Assembly: GCF_000002235.5 (NCBI RefSeq)
Contig: NW_022145613.1
Coordinates: 684,501-748,500, forward strand
Direction of reading: 5' to 3'
DNA: 64,000 nt
From: Strongylocentrotus purpuratus
Lineage: Eukaryota > Echinodermata > Echinoidea > Camarodonta > Strongylocentrotidae
Shown: one piece after another, positions 20,309-31,106 of the stretch
How the letters are laid out: each line of letters opens with the position of its first letter
Numbering within the stretch: position 1 is the stretch's first letter
Position numbers and translations under genes: made by a program
The notes under the pieces: model-generated
The model's database searches: none
Seen by the model: the letters and a program-made list of their open reading frames with translations, nothing else
What the model was told of the DNA's origin: nothing

Positions 20309-22222
20309 AGTAAAGTTCCTATTAATCACTATTAAATAACTGACCAAAGCACTAATACTTGGTCAACTATTTCGCATATAATTACAGCGCAAATCCTCCA
20401 ATTCCTAGGCTGGGGAGCAGTCGAGTCGCACCGTTGCCAATCGGGATACTAATCCAACCACGCCATATGACGTTCGCATCCTATCGGGTACCCATTGATA
20501 ACTGAGAGAATTATGTATATAGATAAAATGCATCGCTTAACTATGACCTATCGCCCTTAGTATTTACAGTCAAGTAATTTAACCACTCGACTACGACTGA
20601 TTATTAAAATTAAGTTTACCCGACCTTTCGTGAATATACTAGGGGCATGTTTACTCAAAAGTTCGTATATACGTGTAACCCAACAACGTGACGCATGTTT
20701 TCACGACAGTTCATAAAGCAAAAAACCCGATGGCCTGAAGTAAGTCTTTTCTCAAATCCTTTACTTCTTTCATTCACCCCGGCCCCGCCCCTTCCCCTCC
20801 TTCCCCGACCACGTTAATCATCGGGAAATTAAATGTAGGGAAAAGGATTCATCTAAATAATATCAGGCTGTGAAACAAAGGGCATGAACTCAAGGATAAT
20901 AGCTATTTTTATAAGATCATGCAAGACTTGAAAGTAACTTCACAGGAATATAAATTCTACCAAAAGATCAAATCAATGATATATCAATTTTGTTTGCGAA
21001 CAGTCATTGAAAGAGCATGAGTTTGAAATGATCGAGCAATTATTACCTATATATCCCCATATAACTTTATAAGTGATATACATGGAGGGCAAGATCTTTG
21101 TATCCCTGATATAATAATTATAAATACTGACATTAAAAGCGCAAAGTAGACTGAGAATTCTCTTCATATGCGCTTAACAAAACAGCTCAAACAAAATTCA
21201 ATTTCATGTTTACAGATTTCTACAGATTAATATTCTACCTCCCGCACAGCGCCCACATCCTTCCCCCTTGGTTTGTTTACTATAATATATCCGCCGAACT
21301 GTGGTATATCCACAAACTGATTTAGACAGGGATCATGTCCTTCTCCTTTGATGGGGGTGGAGTGTACCGGGGCAAATACGGTAAAAAATGATTATTAGGG
21401 GAGGGGTCATTCAACTGGAACTGTAGGCGATGATACATTGCCCCCAGCCGACCTCCGGCCCTGTGAGCAGCATAAGGACACTGCCCTCGCATCGCCGGGA
21501 GATATGACACAAAAAAGTTGCACATGTCTCCATAATGTCTTCAAATGAGGGTATTACTCTCATTCAGAGGTTTGGTATGGCCCCGGCCCCCCCCCCCCCC
21601 CCCCCACTCAGTGTTATTTAGGGTCGCATATGCGTGTTCCCAGCGACCCCCCCCCCCCCTTTCAGCAAAAGTCCAGTGTGTAAAGTCAATACGGGTGGAC
21701 CTTATTCTTTTGTTATACGAGCCTTTTTCAGCACCCCCTCCCCTTTTCAGCAAAAGTCTGGTGTGTAAAGTCAACACGGGTAGACCTTTTTCTTTTGTTA
21801 CGAGCCGGAGATGGAACACGTATGGTATCCCTCCGTTCACGGAGTTTTATGGCATGCATGGTTTGGTTGTTTGTTTGTTCACTTATTCGTTTTTTTTATT
21901 TTGTGTGTGTGTCGTATGAGAAAAGGACCGGAGAGATAATAAATTTGACATAGGCCCTTATATGGAAAAGTTCTTAATATCACTTTATATTTTGAAATTA
22001 TACTCATTTCATGTATGATAGAGAATGACAGAGATGAGGCACCGACATTTGTCAACTCTGTACGTATAGGCCGAATATTAAATTGGTTCGACTTCGAGAG
22101 TGAATTAAATATCGTTTATATCTTCTCAGAACTGTATTGGTCAATATAAATGTCATGGAGAGTGATTATCCAAATCCTGAGAAGATGTTAACTTTATGTA
22201 TCAAGATTAAACCATATTGTCA
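20309..22222. other. intergenic stretch without recognised genes
   Basis: AT-rich at both ends. It holds a weak tRNA-like remnant near 20410-20475 and a C-tract repeat at 21.6-21.8 kb. No exon with splice sites and a known domain was found. Confidence 0.6.
21590..21810 (+). repeat. tandem duplication with poly(C) tracts
   Basis: Two copies of a unit with TTTCAGCAAAAGTC, then GTGTGTAAAGTCAA and ACGGGT, start near 21660 and 21745, a period near 85-90 bp. They sit next to C20 and C13 tracts. It resembles the repeat-plus-poly(G) design of the neighbouring TIR elements, but no ends were found. Confidence 0.65.
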
Positions 22223-22331
22223 CAGGGACGGATCCAGGGGGGCACAGGGGGCACGTGCCCCCCCCCCGGCCAAAAAAAATTAGTGCTCCCCCCCCCCCCT
22301 CCACTGAGCGAAATTCCTGGATCCGCCCCTG
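22223..22331. mobile_element. 109-bp hAT-like MITE
   Basis: It begins CAGGGACGGATCCAGG and ends CCTGGATCCGCCCCTG, the same end family as the 17.3- and 17.9-kb elements. The core is only G/C tracts and a short A run. Flanking TTGTCA and CTGTCA suggest a decayed duplication. Confidence 0.7.
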
Positions 22332-23221
22332 CTGTCATAATCATTTCATTAAAAAAAATGAACAAAAAATATTCCAACCTTATTGGCAACATTATCTACG
22401 GCTAGGTGTATATCAAATAATTTGTATGCCGTTCGATTTAATGAAAAATGTGCATCAATCAACACTAACTACCATGAATAATTTGCATTTATGACATTGT
22501 AAGGAAACCTCACTCCAAGAAATAACTTTACTTATTCTGAGAGATGATTATGTATTGCATTATTGTCCATTAATATACACGATTCCCCACCAAAGTGTAC
22601 AAGAAAGGCATAAAGTAAGACAAAAAATTAATGCACAGTTTCTCAGCACGACATGGGCATCGCCATTTTCTTTATAACGTGACGTACTATGTGAAGTCGT
22701 TTATCAAGTAAATGCATTAAAATTTATGGAAGCTTCTTTCCCAGGTGTGTGATGTTGAAGCATTTCATTCACCTGCTAGTATAATTTGTATTACAATTGC
22801 AAGAACGCACGTTGCATCAAATATGTTGGTGCTCTTCTGGGGAGGAGGTTTCTCATAAATAAAATAGATTTGTTAACTGCTATAATTTAGTATTTTTGAA
22901 TGAATTAGTTACTGTCCCCTGTTATATATTTTTCACCAATACAATTTCTATTTTCTCACCTATGCTTTTTCCTCATTGAAAAGTAAATGTTTTGTTATTG
23001 ATTAAACAAGTATTCCCAACTAAAGTTGTGTTCGTGATACATATACAACTTCACCTGGTACGTCACATTTTCGTATATGAAATATATACATCAAAGAGCA
23101 GGAATACATCTCATTTTTCAGAATACCTACACTTATTATTTGGGGTGAGGTTTCGTTTAGCGTGACGTTGACAGACTCGTGGCATATTAGATGTCAGGGG
23201 TAGATGAAAACTTGTTCAAAA
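22332..23221. other. AT-rich stretch, nothing recognised
   Basis: No conserved reading frame, RNA gene or repeat end was found. Confidence 0.6.
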
Positions 23222-23900
23222 TATTCAATTCAATTCAATTCATTTATTTTTTTCCTCTTTCAATTTTTCATATTTACAATGATTTTACATTATTACATAT
23301 TCACATATTGATAGACATAATCAATTTGCACAATACAATACATTAAAATATGAAATTGAAAGGGAAGGAGGGCCGACTAAAAAGCAGAGCTCGTACGATG
23401 TAGGCCCCTCTGTAAAATCAATTATTATGAATTATTACTTTATGAGAAAACAAACAATAACAATTACTTATTTAGTAATACCAGAAGTCATTTTTGAACG
23501 CAAAGCAATGATAAAAACATACATAAAAAGAAGCAATAAAAGCTACACAAACATCAAAGTTGCATAAAGTCACACTACAACATATATTTGATTGGGGAAT
23601 GCAAGGGGCAATAGCCTAGTCACTATTCAGATTTCAGGAGAAAGCTTTTAAAAATTTGTATCGAATTAATATCATTTGAAAGAGAATTCCGCAGTTTTGG
23701 ACCTCTACAAATAAATGTCTTTTGTGCAAACAATGTTCTATTTCATGGTAGATGAAAAGAACTCGCCTGGCGAGTGAAGTAACTATGAATCGAATAATTT
23801 TGTAAGGAACATATCATTAAAAGGTAAAAGTTAATTGTAAAGTGTTGAGCTTGTACATAAACTGTCCAAGCTGAAAAATACACAAGTCTTTTATTTTCAC
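23222..23900 (-). pseudogene. decayed CR1-like LINE, ORF2 C-terminus and 3' UTR
   Basis: On the minus strand, around 23880-23800, one frame reads LGQFMYKLNTLQLTF. A second reads FICRGPKLRNSLSNDINSIQ and then IFKSFLLKSE followed by a stop at about 23630. Both are typical of the segment after RT in CR1/L2-type elements, so frameshifts separate them. The 3' UTR runs left to a tail of GAATT repeats at 23226-23246. It lies opposite to the intact LINE, with a tail of the reverse sense. Confidence 0.65.
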
Positions 23901-24598
23901 AATTTATTATTCAGAAAAAAGATTATTCGTGTGTGCCCGGGAATCTGCATTATCAATATACAAATCGTTCTTTTTGTAATATAAAGAGTCTATCAATTTG
24001 GGAAATAAATGAAATTAACTGTCCGGATGTACAAGGTTAAATCATGTTGCTCCAAATACATGTAGTTCTCTCTCACCTACCATCTCTATGAGAGGGAATT
24101 ATTTGGAGCTTCAATTATTGACTGACCAATCAAAATCAACTTCCGGTGACGAAACTTTCTCTCTCAAGTAGCTATGCTACTAGATATTTTTATAGGTCGG
24201 GGTCGATGCACTTTTGACACGCGTTTTATAATACGCGCGTCATCACACGCTACGCGTCGATGTGCGCGCTCATAAGTTGCTTGGGAATTCCCCCTTTTTT
24301 GTTTTGTTTTTACCTAATTCATACGTCATAATAGCCTTACTAGGCGTGTGTCGTTGGAATCAAGATTTCTTTCTATTCAATGAATGTCGTGTAAAATTAT
24401 CGGGAGTTCAAGATCACAACACGAATGGTTTGATTACAAAACCTTTATTTGCTCATTTTTAGCTGTACAGCTGTTTTTGCCTTATGTTTCATACCCCCCC
24501 CCCATATGACCATCTCCTCTTCTTCCCCCCCCCCCCCTCATTTCACTTTAAGCTTCTTCTAAGTTGTCATTATGACAAATGTTACCTTTTATTTAAAC

Positions 24599-24636
24599 AT
24601 ATTTGTGGCTTACACCCAGTAAATAAGATCGATTGA
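24599..24636 (-). mobile_element. 38-bp SINE 3'-end fragment
   Basis: This segment is identical at 37 of 38 positions to 16723-16760, the 3' end of the tRNA-headed SINE. Homology stops in the middle of the first hairpin, which fits 5' truncation of a minus-strand insertion. Confidence 0.55.
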
Positions 24637-25381
24637 AAAGAAAAAAAATTATCATGTTTTTAAAGTGTCTACTATTATCACTTTTTTTGTGAATAATTAT
24701 TCATGTATAGGCCTATATCTATTATGCCCTAAAACGTTTAGCTCCATGAAGTAGAGGGCGTTCTGTAAAACAACAACAATAACAACAAACACAACTAAAA
24801 ACGTACTAAATTCATTTATAGGAAAGTGGGAAATGAATAGATGTCATGAAGACCTTTCATAAGGATTAGTGTCACACAATCTAAAGGAGGGCAATCACCA
24901 TTTCAGATAAATAATTATTCTTTTTCCCTTTCTTTTCTTTCAGGTACATCCCATCTGTGATCATCTTGATTACTTAGTAGGCCTACAGTCAATGTGAGAA
25001 AGTGCTCTGCTAAGTTTCGTCTTGTTTTGGAAGGAAAACATTCATAAAAGGACACATTTTGTGAAAATATCATCGTCAGAGAGATATCAGAGAGACATCA
25101 ATGTATTGATTTGGAAATTAACTGGAAATTTTACTCGATTGGAAAGATACTCACTCCGGAAAAGTGTTTTGAGTTTGTGCTGTTGCATTGCGATTACACT
25201 CCGTTCGAATGATTGGATATCACCATAGTCCCACCTGTGTAATCATTGAAACTACACTCCCAAATGGGGAATATTGACGTCATTGAAACTGAGATAGGCC
25301 GATGAAATGCTGATATTGGTGAGAAAGTTATTTGACAATATATCCTTTTTCTACTTGAACTATGAACGTATACCGTGAAAT

Positions 25382-27133
25382 ATGGCTAAGCAACTTAAGA
25401 TGAACACATGTAAGGGTATACCAGGACATCCGAACTTTAAATACAAGTTGCCCAAATATATTACCAAATCAAGCTTATCAATAGCTATTTCCCACCTTCG
25501 CATCTCGTACCTTAACCAAGGAAGGGACACTAATGAAACTGAATTCATTGAATGTGAATTGTGCCGCATTCTCCCAAATTTAGAGGAAAATATCTCCAAA
25601 CACTTTGCCCTGACAGTTGGTATTAATGAAAACTTATTATCTGATGTTTACATTGGAAACGAGGAAGAAGACAGCCATGTTGAACAAGATGATAGTTTGA
25701 CCAATAAGCCGCAAACAATAGAATGCCCGATAGAGATCGACGTTCATGAAAGCCCTCTATGCATTTGGTGTGGATCGCCTACAGAGAGCGATTATGATAA
25801 GCCCCTGTGTGAACGATGCGTGGCAATTCCAGAGAGACTGGATGCTATTGAATGCCAACTATCCTTAATCGACATCAAAAAGAGTGTCCAAGTTAATCCA
25901 ACGCCAGAACCGAGTAGTGAAAAGTTTGAATGCGAGAACATAATCAAGCGGAACATGGATAATGAGAAGAGCTCCTCTAATGTTAGTGAATGTCAACCGA
26001 AAGCGAAAGAGAAAGAGATAAGCACTGACCCTCCTACCCGGGAACGAGAGGTAAATGACCCCGTAGCCACCGACAGCAGAGAAACAGTGAACGAGCATGA
26101 GCCTCAGAAAACAATTGAAAATCTACAGATGGGAACAAATGGAAATGACCAAACTCCGAACAAAACCACAATAACACTGACTCATCAACTTCAAGACTAT
26201 AAGAATAAACAGAGTAAACTCTTCAAGAGCAAACAAAAGGCTGAAGTATTGTTAATCGGAGACTCAATGCTTCGTAGAATAAACCCCTTAAAACTGTCTC
26301 GCTCCAAACGAATATCCTGTAAAACACTCCCCGGAGCGAAAGCTGAAGACATATGTGAAATTGCAACACAAATTGCCAAAGATCAAGCAGTTTCAGAAGT
26401 CATCATTCACGTCGGGACAAATAGTCTAAGAGACAGTCAACCCGATGTGATAGCTACAATGATTGAATCTACAGGATTACACCTCATTAGATCCTGTCCA
26501 TCGGTACAGATTATAACTATCAGCTCCATTGTACCTAGAAATGAGGGATCTACAGTAGATATGAAGCTACAAGAGACCAACGATCGCCTGTATGGTCTCA
26601 AGGCAAAGCATGGATGGCGCTACATAGACAACGCAAACATCAACTCCAAGTACCATATTGGATATGATGGTGTCCATTTAAACGACGAAGGTGTGAGGAT
26701 GTTTGCACGGAATCTCATCGGCCACGTACGAGGTATCCGCCAGCCTCGTTATCGGGAGACTTCGGTTGGTCTTTACCATGCCTTTGACCAGGATTTCCCA
26801 GAATTAACAACTTCGAGAACGACATATCCACTCTACAGACAAATGAATGATGATCTACAACATACGATGACAGCTGCTGAATATGATGATAATGGTCACT
26901 ATGATTCCCTACCACATCAGAGTTTGGCTCATCAGTATCCTCTCTACAGTGATGCAGTGAAGCGTGACGAATACCATCGACAAGGCTCCTCCAGCACATA
27001 CTTTGGATGCTACAACTGTGGTGAATACAACCATTCTCGATCAACCTGCCGATATGATACGGTAATACAATGTCACAAGTGTAATAACTACGGCCATAAA
27101 GCTAAATACTGTTCAGAAATAAACCAAATTTAA
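25382..27133 (+). CDS. LINE ORF1: esterase and zinc-knuckle RNA-binding protein
   Basis: A 583-residue protein starting at an ATG with A at -3-like context (GAAATATGG). A four-cysteine motif occurs at 127-146 (C-x2-C-x12-C-x2-C). A charged linker covers about 150-285. An SGNH/GDSL esterase domain covers about 287-450: GDSM with nucleophile S295, HVGTN with N347, and DGVH with D429 and H432. Two CCHC knuckles close the protein at 543-556 and 564-577, both C-x2-C-x4-H-x4-C. Esterase-bearing ORF1 proteins are known from CR1-like LINEs; they bind element RNA, and the esterase is thought to act on lipids or protein modifications. All catalytic residues are kept, which argues for recent activity. 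Confidence 0.9.
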   Translation: MAKQLKMNTCKGIPGHPNFKYKLPKYITKSSLSIAISHLRISYLNQGRDTNETEFIECELCRILPNLEENISKHFALTVGINENLLSDVYIGNEEEDSHVEQDDSLTNKPQTIECPIEIDVHESPLCIWCGSPTESDYDKPLCERCVAIPERLDAIECQLSLIDIKKSVQVNPTPEPSSEKFECENIIKRNMDNEKSSSNVSECQPKAKEKEISTDPPTREREVNDPVATDSRETVNEHEPQKTIENLQMGTNGNDQTPNKTTITLTHQLQDYKNKQSKLFKSKQKAEVLLIGDSMLRRINPLKLSRSKRISCKTLPGAKAEDICEIATQIAKDQAVSEVIIHVGTNSLRDSQPDVIATMIESTGLHLIRSCPSVQIITISSIVPRNEGSTVDMKLQETNDRLYGLKAKHGWRYIDNANINSKYHIGYDGVHLNDEGVRMFARNLIGHVRGIRQPRYRETSVGLYHAFDQDFPELTTSRTTYPLYRQMNDDLQHTMTAAEYDDNGHYDSLPHQSLAHQYPLYSDAVKRDEYHRQGSSSTYFGCYNCGEYNHSRSTCRYDTVIQCHKCNNYGHKAKYCSEINQI

Positions 27134-27148
27134 CATAATGGCCAAGAA

Positions 27149-27514
27149 GTGTGCGCCGATAATAACACTCTTCAGTTAAACGACCATGTAGTCCATAATA
27201 TCCTAGATTTGAAGCAAATGACTGAATTTTCTTTTATTCGTAGTGATGACAACAATGAAGAAGACACTAATGACGACGATATCAGCGATTTTGATGGTAA
27301 TATTGAAACTGGCTTCGATGACAACGAGACAAACTTCAGTGAAGAAATAGAATTAGACTTTGACGATGGAGGTGACTTCGATGAAATTGATGCCAGTGAA
27401 TCCGATTTTGCTGACAAAAACGAAATAGACATTAATATTGGCAATGTATATGACTCTGATTTAGATACTTGTACATGTAGTCCGGGAACGGAAAAAAACC
27501 AAATTGTTGCCTAA
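27149..27514 (+). CDS. acidic linker frame between LINE ORF1 and ORF2
   Basis: This frame is in phase with ORF1 but separated by the TAA at 27131-27133. The first in-frame ATG is at 27218, giving about 98 residues. It is extremely rich in Asp and Glu (for example NNEEDTNDDD and LDFDDGGDFD). It ends at a TAA at 27512-27514, overlapping the ORF2 frame, which is open from 27465. A change of +1 in the A7 run at 27492-27498 would fuse it to ORF2. It may be the N-terminal extension of ORF2, split by a one-base indel, or a separately used frame. No known domain. Confidence 0.5.
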   Translation: MCADNNTLQLNDHVVHNILDLKQMTEFSFIRSDDNNEEDTNDDDISDFDGNIETGFDDNETNFSEEIELDFDDGGDFDEIDASESDFADKNEIDINIGNVYDSDLDTCTCSPGTEKNQIVA

Positions 27515-30392
27515 AAATATTAAAGATAATTGTCTGAGAATAAAAAAGAAGCATGGAATAAGAATAGCTCAATTGAACATTAGAACTCTGTTATCTAATA
27601 TTGACAATCTTCAATTGATGGTTAATGATTTTAAATTTGATCTTATTGCATTAAATGAAACAAGATTAAGCAGTGAAATAAAGGACGTGCAAATAGGTAT
27701 ACATGATTACTGTATTTATAGGAAAGACCGTAATAAGAATGGCGGAGGGGTTGCAATATACGTTAATGAAAATAAACTTAGCCACAAACTAAGATCAGAT
27801 CTTCTGGTAAATGATATCGAACTTGTTGCTGTTGAAGTGAAGCAACCTATGTCTTCACCTATGATCGTTTTAGCTTGGTATAGACCCCCTGGAACAAGTA
27901 TCGAACTATTTAAAGCCATTGAGAATATTTTGTTAAAAATTGACGAGGAACGAAAGGATATCATATTTTTAGGAGATTTCAATTGCAATATACTTGCAGA
28001 CCCTTTATCGTGCTACACAAAACGATTGCTTGAAATTTGCCAAAATTATTCTCTAAGCCAAATGATCAAAGAACCCACGAGGGTAACACCGCTTTCATCT
28101 ACCCTTATTGATTTAATTTATACTTCTAACTGTGAGAAAGTGGTTGAAAGTGGCGTCATTCATTTAGGAATAAGTGACCACTCACTTGTATATATTGTAT
28201 GGGGTCGAGTTCGCAAATCATTTCCTAACCATGTTTATAGGACATATAGAACTTATAAGAATTTCAATGTAAATGACTTTTGTGACGATCTAGGAAACAT
28301 TGATTGGCAAAGTGTTTTTACATGTACTGATGCCGATTCTTCGCTACATGAATTCCAGACAAAGTTTTCAACATTATGTAATTTACATGCTCCGGTCAGA
28401 AAAAGTCGTGTAAAAAAAGATCGGAAACCCTGGATAAATGCTGAAATAATTAATCTTATTCATGAAAGGGATAAGTTGAAAGAAACTGCAACGCGAAATA
28501 ATACTCGTGAGAATTGGAAAGCATTCCGAAAAAGCAAGAATCACGTTATTTATAGAATAAGAACGAACAAAAGAAAAACATTTCAAAAGAATATTAAAGA
28601 CTCGCAGGGTAATGTTAAGAAAACATGGACAAATCTTAACATGCTGATACCACGCAAGAATAAAAATGTGAAAATTCAATATTTAAAAATTGATGGAGAA
28701 GAAATTCATGACACGAAAACAATTTCACAAAAATTGAATGAATTCTTTGTCAAAATAGGTCCTTCACTTGCTAGTGTCATTCAATGTACGAGGCACATAA
28801 ATGCAATCAATAATGTTATGCTATTCTCACCGCATACGCTGACAAATATCTTTCAAATTATCCCAGTAACCATAGATGAAGTGAAAAAACAATTGTTGAA
28901 ACTATCAAATGACAAAGCAATGGGATGTGATATGATACCGATGAAACTGATTAAGCTGGCAATTTCCAGTATTAATGAACCTTTAACACATGTTATAAAT
29001 ACCTCTATTACTACTGGATGTGTCCCTATCGAATGGAAAAAGGCAAGAGTAAGTGCTTTACATAAAGGTGGAACAAATGAACCCACAAATTTTAGACCGA
29101 TATCGATACTGCCAATACTTTCGAAAGTACTAGAACGGGTAGTGTTCGATCAGTTATATGACTATCTGAATAGTAATAATCTAATCAATGTATATCAATC
29201 TGGCTTCCGGCCACTGCACTCAACAGCCACTGCATTGCTGAATTCGACAGATGAATGGCTGAAAAGCTTCGAACAAGGCAAAGTGGTGTGCTCTGTAATG
29301 ATAGATTTGAAGAAAGCCTTCGACACAGTTGATTTTGATTTACTAATTGAAAAATTAAAATATTATGGTATTGGACAACACACACTTAATTGGTTCACAA
29401 GTTATCTGTATGAGAGATACCAAAAAACCACAGTCCATGGTATATCATCTGAGTTTTTACCTATTCAATCTGGAATTCCACAAGGGTCCATCCTTGGACC
29501 TCTTCTCTTTATTATGCACATCAACGATTTACCCTTAGTACTAAAAAATTGTAAAATAAATATGTATGCTGATGACACTATTTTATATTATGCTAGTAAT
29601 GACTTTTCTGAACTGGAAAACAAAGTAAACGAAGATTTAGTAAATGTGAAAAAATGGCTTGATGTCAATAAGTTAAGTTTAAATATAAATAAAACAGAAT
29701 ACATTGTACTAGGAACAAAAAATCGTCTTAAACTAGCACGTAATACAAATTTGAATATTAACATAGATGGAACCCCTCTGAAAAGAGTTACTACATGCAA
29801 ACATTTGGGAGTGATTGTGGATGAAACTTTATCATGGACAGACCATATTAAATCTGTACAAAAGAAATGTAGTAGTGGATTGTATATGTTAAAATCAATA
29901 CGTAATATTGTTGGTAAAGATACATTGAAATTAGTATATAATGCATTGATTTTATCCCACCTCTCCTATTGTGATGTAATATGGGGAAACTGTGGAAAGT
30001 GCCTTCAAAATGATCTCCAGAAACTTCAAAATCGGGCAGCTCGAATAATAAATGATACCCCTTGGGATTCATCGGGAAGCTACAACCTTAATAAACTTGG
30101 ATGGGATACGCTTGAACAGAAAAGGAAGGAAAATATCGCTTTAATGACTTTCAATATACTTAATAAAAAAGCCCCTTCTTATTTAATTGATAAATTTTCG
30201 TTCAGAGAAAGACCACATAATACGAGAAGTGGCAATCTATGTATTAAGACAATCCAGCCTAAAACGGATAGTACCAAACGCACATTTGTGTACAGAGGCG
30301 CTTGCCTATGGAACTCACTACCACACGAAGTGCAAGCTGCACAAACCAAGTACAGTTTCACAACAGGTCTCAAAAGAATAACAAATTTATAA
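27504..30392 (+). CDS. LINE ORF2: AP endonuclease and reverse transcriptase
   Basis: A protein of 962 residues counted from a TTG; no ATG precedes the endonuclease. The EEP/APE nuclease spans about 19-230: AQLNIR with N25, LNETRL with E52, GDFNC with D158/N160, and SDH at 224-226. The reverse transcriptase spans about 500-780: FRPISIL, IDLKKAFDTVD with D601, SGIPQGSILGPLLF, and YADD at 688-691, then HLGVIVDE. A C-terminal helical region ends with RGACLWNSLP. Function is nicking of the target and target-primed reverse transcription. The first ATG (residue 39) lies inside the nuclease and would lose N25, so the true start must be upstream. Confidence 0.92.
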   Translation: MLPKNIKDNCLRIKKKHGIRIAQLNIRTLLSNIDNLQLMVNDFKFDLIALNETRLSSEIKDVQIGIHDYCIYRKDRNKNGGGVAIYVNENKLSHKLRSDLLVNDIELVAVEVKQPMSSPMIVLAWYRPPGTSIELFKAIENILLKIDEERKDIIFLGDFNCNILADPLSCYTKRLLEICQNYSLSQMIKEPTRVTPLSSTLIDLIYTSNCEKVVESGVIHLGISDHSLVYIVWGRVRKSFPNHVYRTYRTYKNFNVNDFCDDLGNIDWQSVFTCTDADSSLHEFQTKFSTLCNLHAPVRKSRVKKDRKPWINAEIINLIHERDKLKETATRNNTRENWKAFRKSKNHVIYRIRTNKRKTFQKNIKDSQGNVKKTWTNLNMLIPRKNKNVKIQYLKIDGEEIHDTKTISQKLNEFFVKIGPSLASVIQCTRHINAINNVMLFSPHTLTNIFQIIPVTIDEVKKQLLKLSNDKAMGCDMIPMKLIKLAISSINEPLTHVINTSITTGCVPIEWKKARVSALHKGGTNEPTNFRPISILPILSKVLERVVFDQLYDYLNSNNLINVYQSGFRPLHSTATALLNSTDEWLKSFEQGKVVCSVMIDLKKAFDTVDFDLLIEKLKYYGIGQHTLNWFTSYLYERYQKTTVHGISSEFLPIQSGIPQGSILGPLLFIMHINDLPLVLKNCKINMYADDTILYYASNDFSELENKVNEDLVNVKKWLDVNKLSLNINKTEYIVLGTKNRLKLARNTNLNINIDGTPLKRVTTCKHLGVIVDETLSWTDHIKSVQKKCSSGLYMLKSIRNIVGKDTLKLVYNALILSHLSYCDVIWGNCGKCLQNDLQKLQNRAARIINDTPWDSSGSYNLNKLGWDTLEQKRKENIALMTFNILNKKAPSYLIDKFSFRERPHNTRSGNLCIKTIQPKTDSTKRTFVYRGACLWNSLPHEVQAAQTKYSFTTGLKRITNL

Positions 30393-30717
30393 TAATATAC
30401 AATATACTATGCTCAAATATGTCTATGAACTTTCGAATGTTTCCTTTTTATTTTTGATGTGTCCATTTTTGTGTTGTTTGAATTTATATTGTTGTGTATG
30501 CATCTGCTCAGGTATTTTTAAATTTCCATATGATGTAATATAATTTCATTTCATTTTATCCGAAAATGATTAAATAATATATCTTTTATCTGCTGTGCTT
30601 GTTATTCTAATTCACTTTTAAGTGTTTTTTTACTGACTTAAATAAAATAAAATTGTAATCATATCCTTAATTGTAATAATGCAGTATCTTGACCAGCCAC
30701 ATTTGATTTTTTTTTAA

Positions 30718-30769
<52 letters not shown>

Positions 30770-31106
30770 CATCATCTCTGGCAGTTTATATGCACTAGTA
30801 ACAATTTGTATTACCTATTTTAATTTGAATTATATTTACAGTACTCTTGTTTGGACACTCATGATTATTGTTATCAATATACATATACTTTTTCGGCAGT
30901 ACTATTCTATCGTTATATTGTTAGATATTTATCTTGATTATTTATTGTTTGTTTTAAATATGTCATTGATGTACCATTATCATTTTTATGTTAATTCGAT
31001 GTATTTACATTGTGTCACACGGCCCCAATGGAAATCAGTCTTGTAACTGTTTGGGCTTTTTTAACCGTGTATAAATAAAGATATCAATTCAATTCAATTC
31101 AATTCA
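30393..31106 (+). other. LINE 3' UTR and tail
   Basis: AT-rich non-coding end of the element. It contains a T45 run at 30721-30765 and AATAAAG at about 31075, and ends in ATTCA-type pentamer repeats that replace a poly(A) tail. Confidence 0.75.

Larger units (their letters stand above)
24960..31106 (+). mobile_element. near-complete CR1-like LINE retrotransposon
   Basis: Order is a 5' UTR of uncertain start, ORF1 (25382-27133), an acidic frame, ORF2 with APE endonuclease and reverse transcriptase (to 30392), a 3' UTR of about 700 bp, and a tail of ATTCA-type repeats at about 31083-31106. The esterase domain in ORF1 and the short-repeat tail without poly(A) point to the CR1/L2 clade group. 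Both main frames are free of internal stops, so the insertion is young. The left boundary was not fixed because no target duplication could be recognised. Confidence 0.85.

Noticed and set aside
20400..20480. tRNA-like sequence on the minus strand
   Set aside because: Only weak box A and box B resemblance; no stem structure, so not listed as a gene or SINE.
27493..27499. Canonical -1 frameshift heptamer A AAA AAC in the acidic frame
   Set aside because: A -1 shift enters a frame that ends at TGA 27535-27537; ORF2 is in the +1 frame, so the match is likely a by-product of the A7 run.
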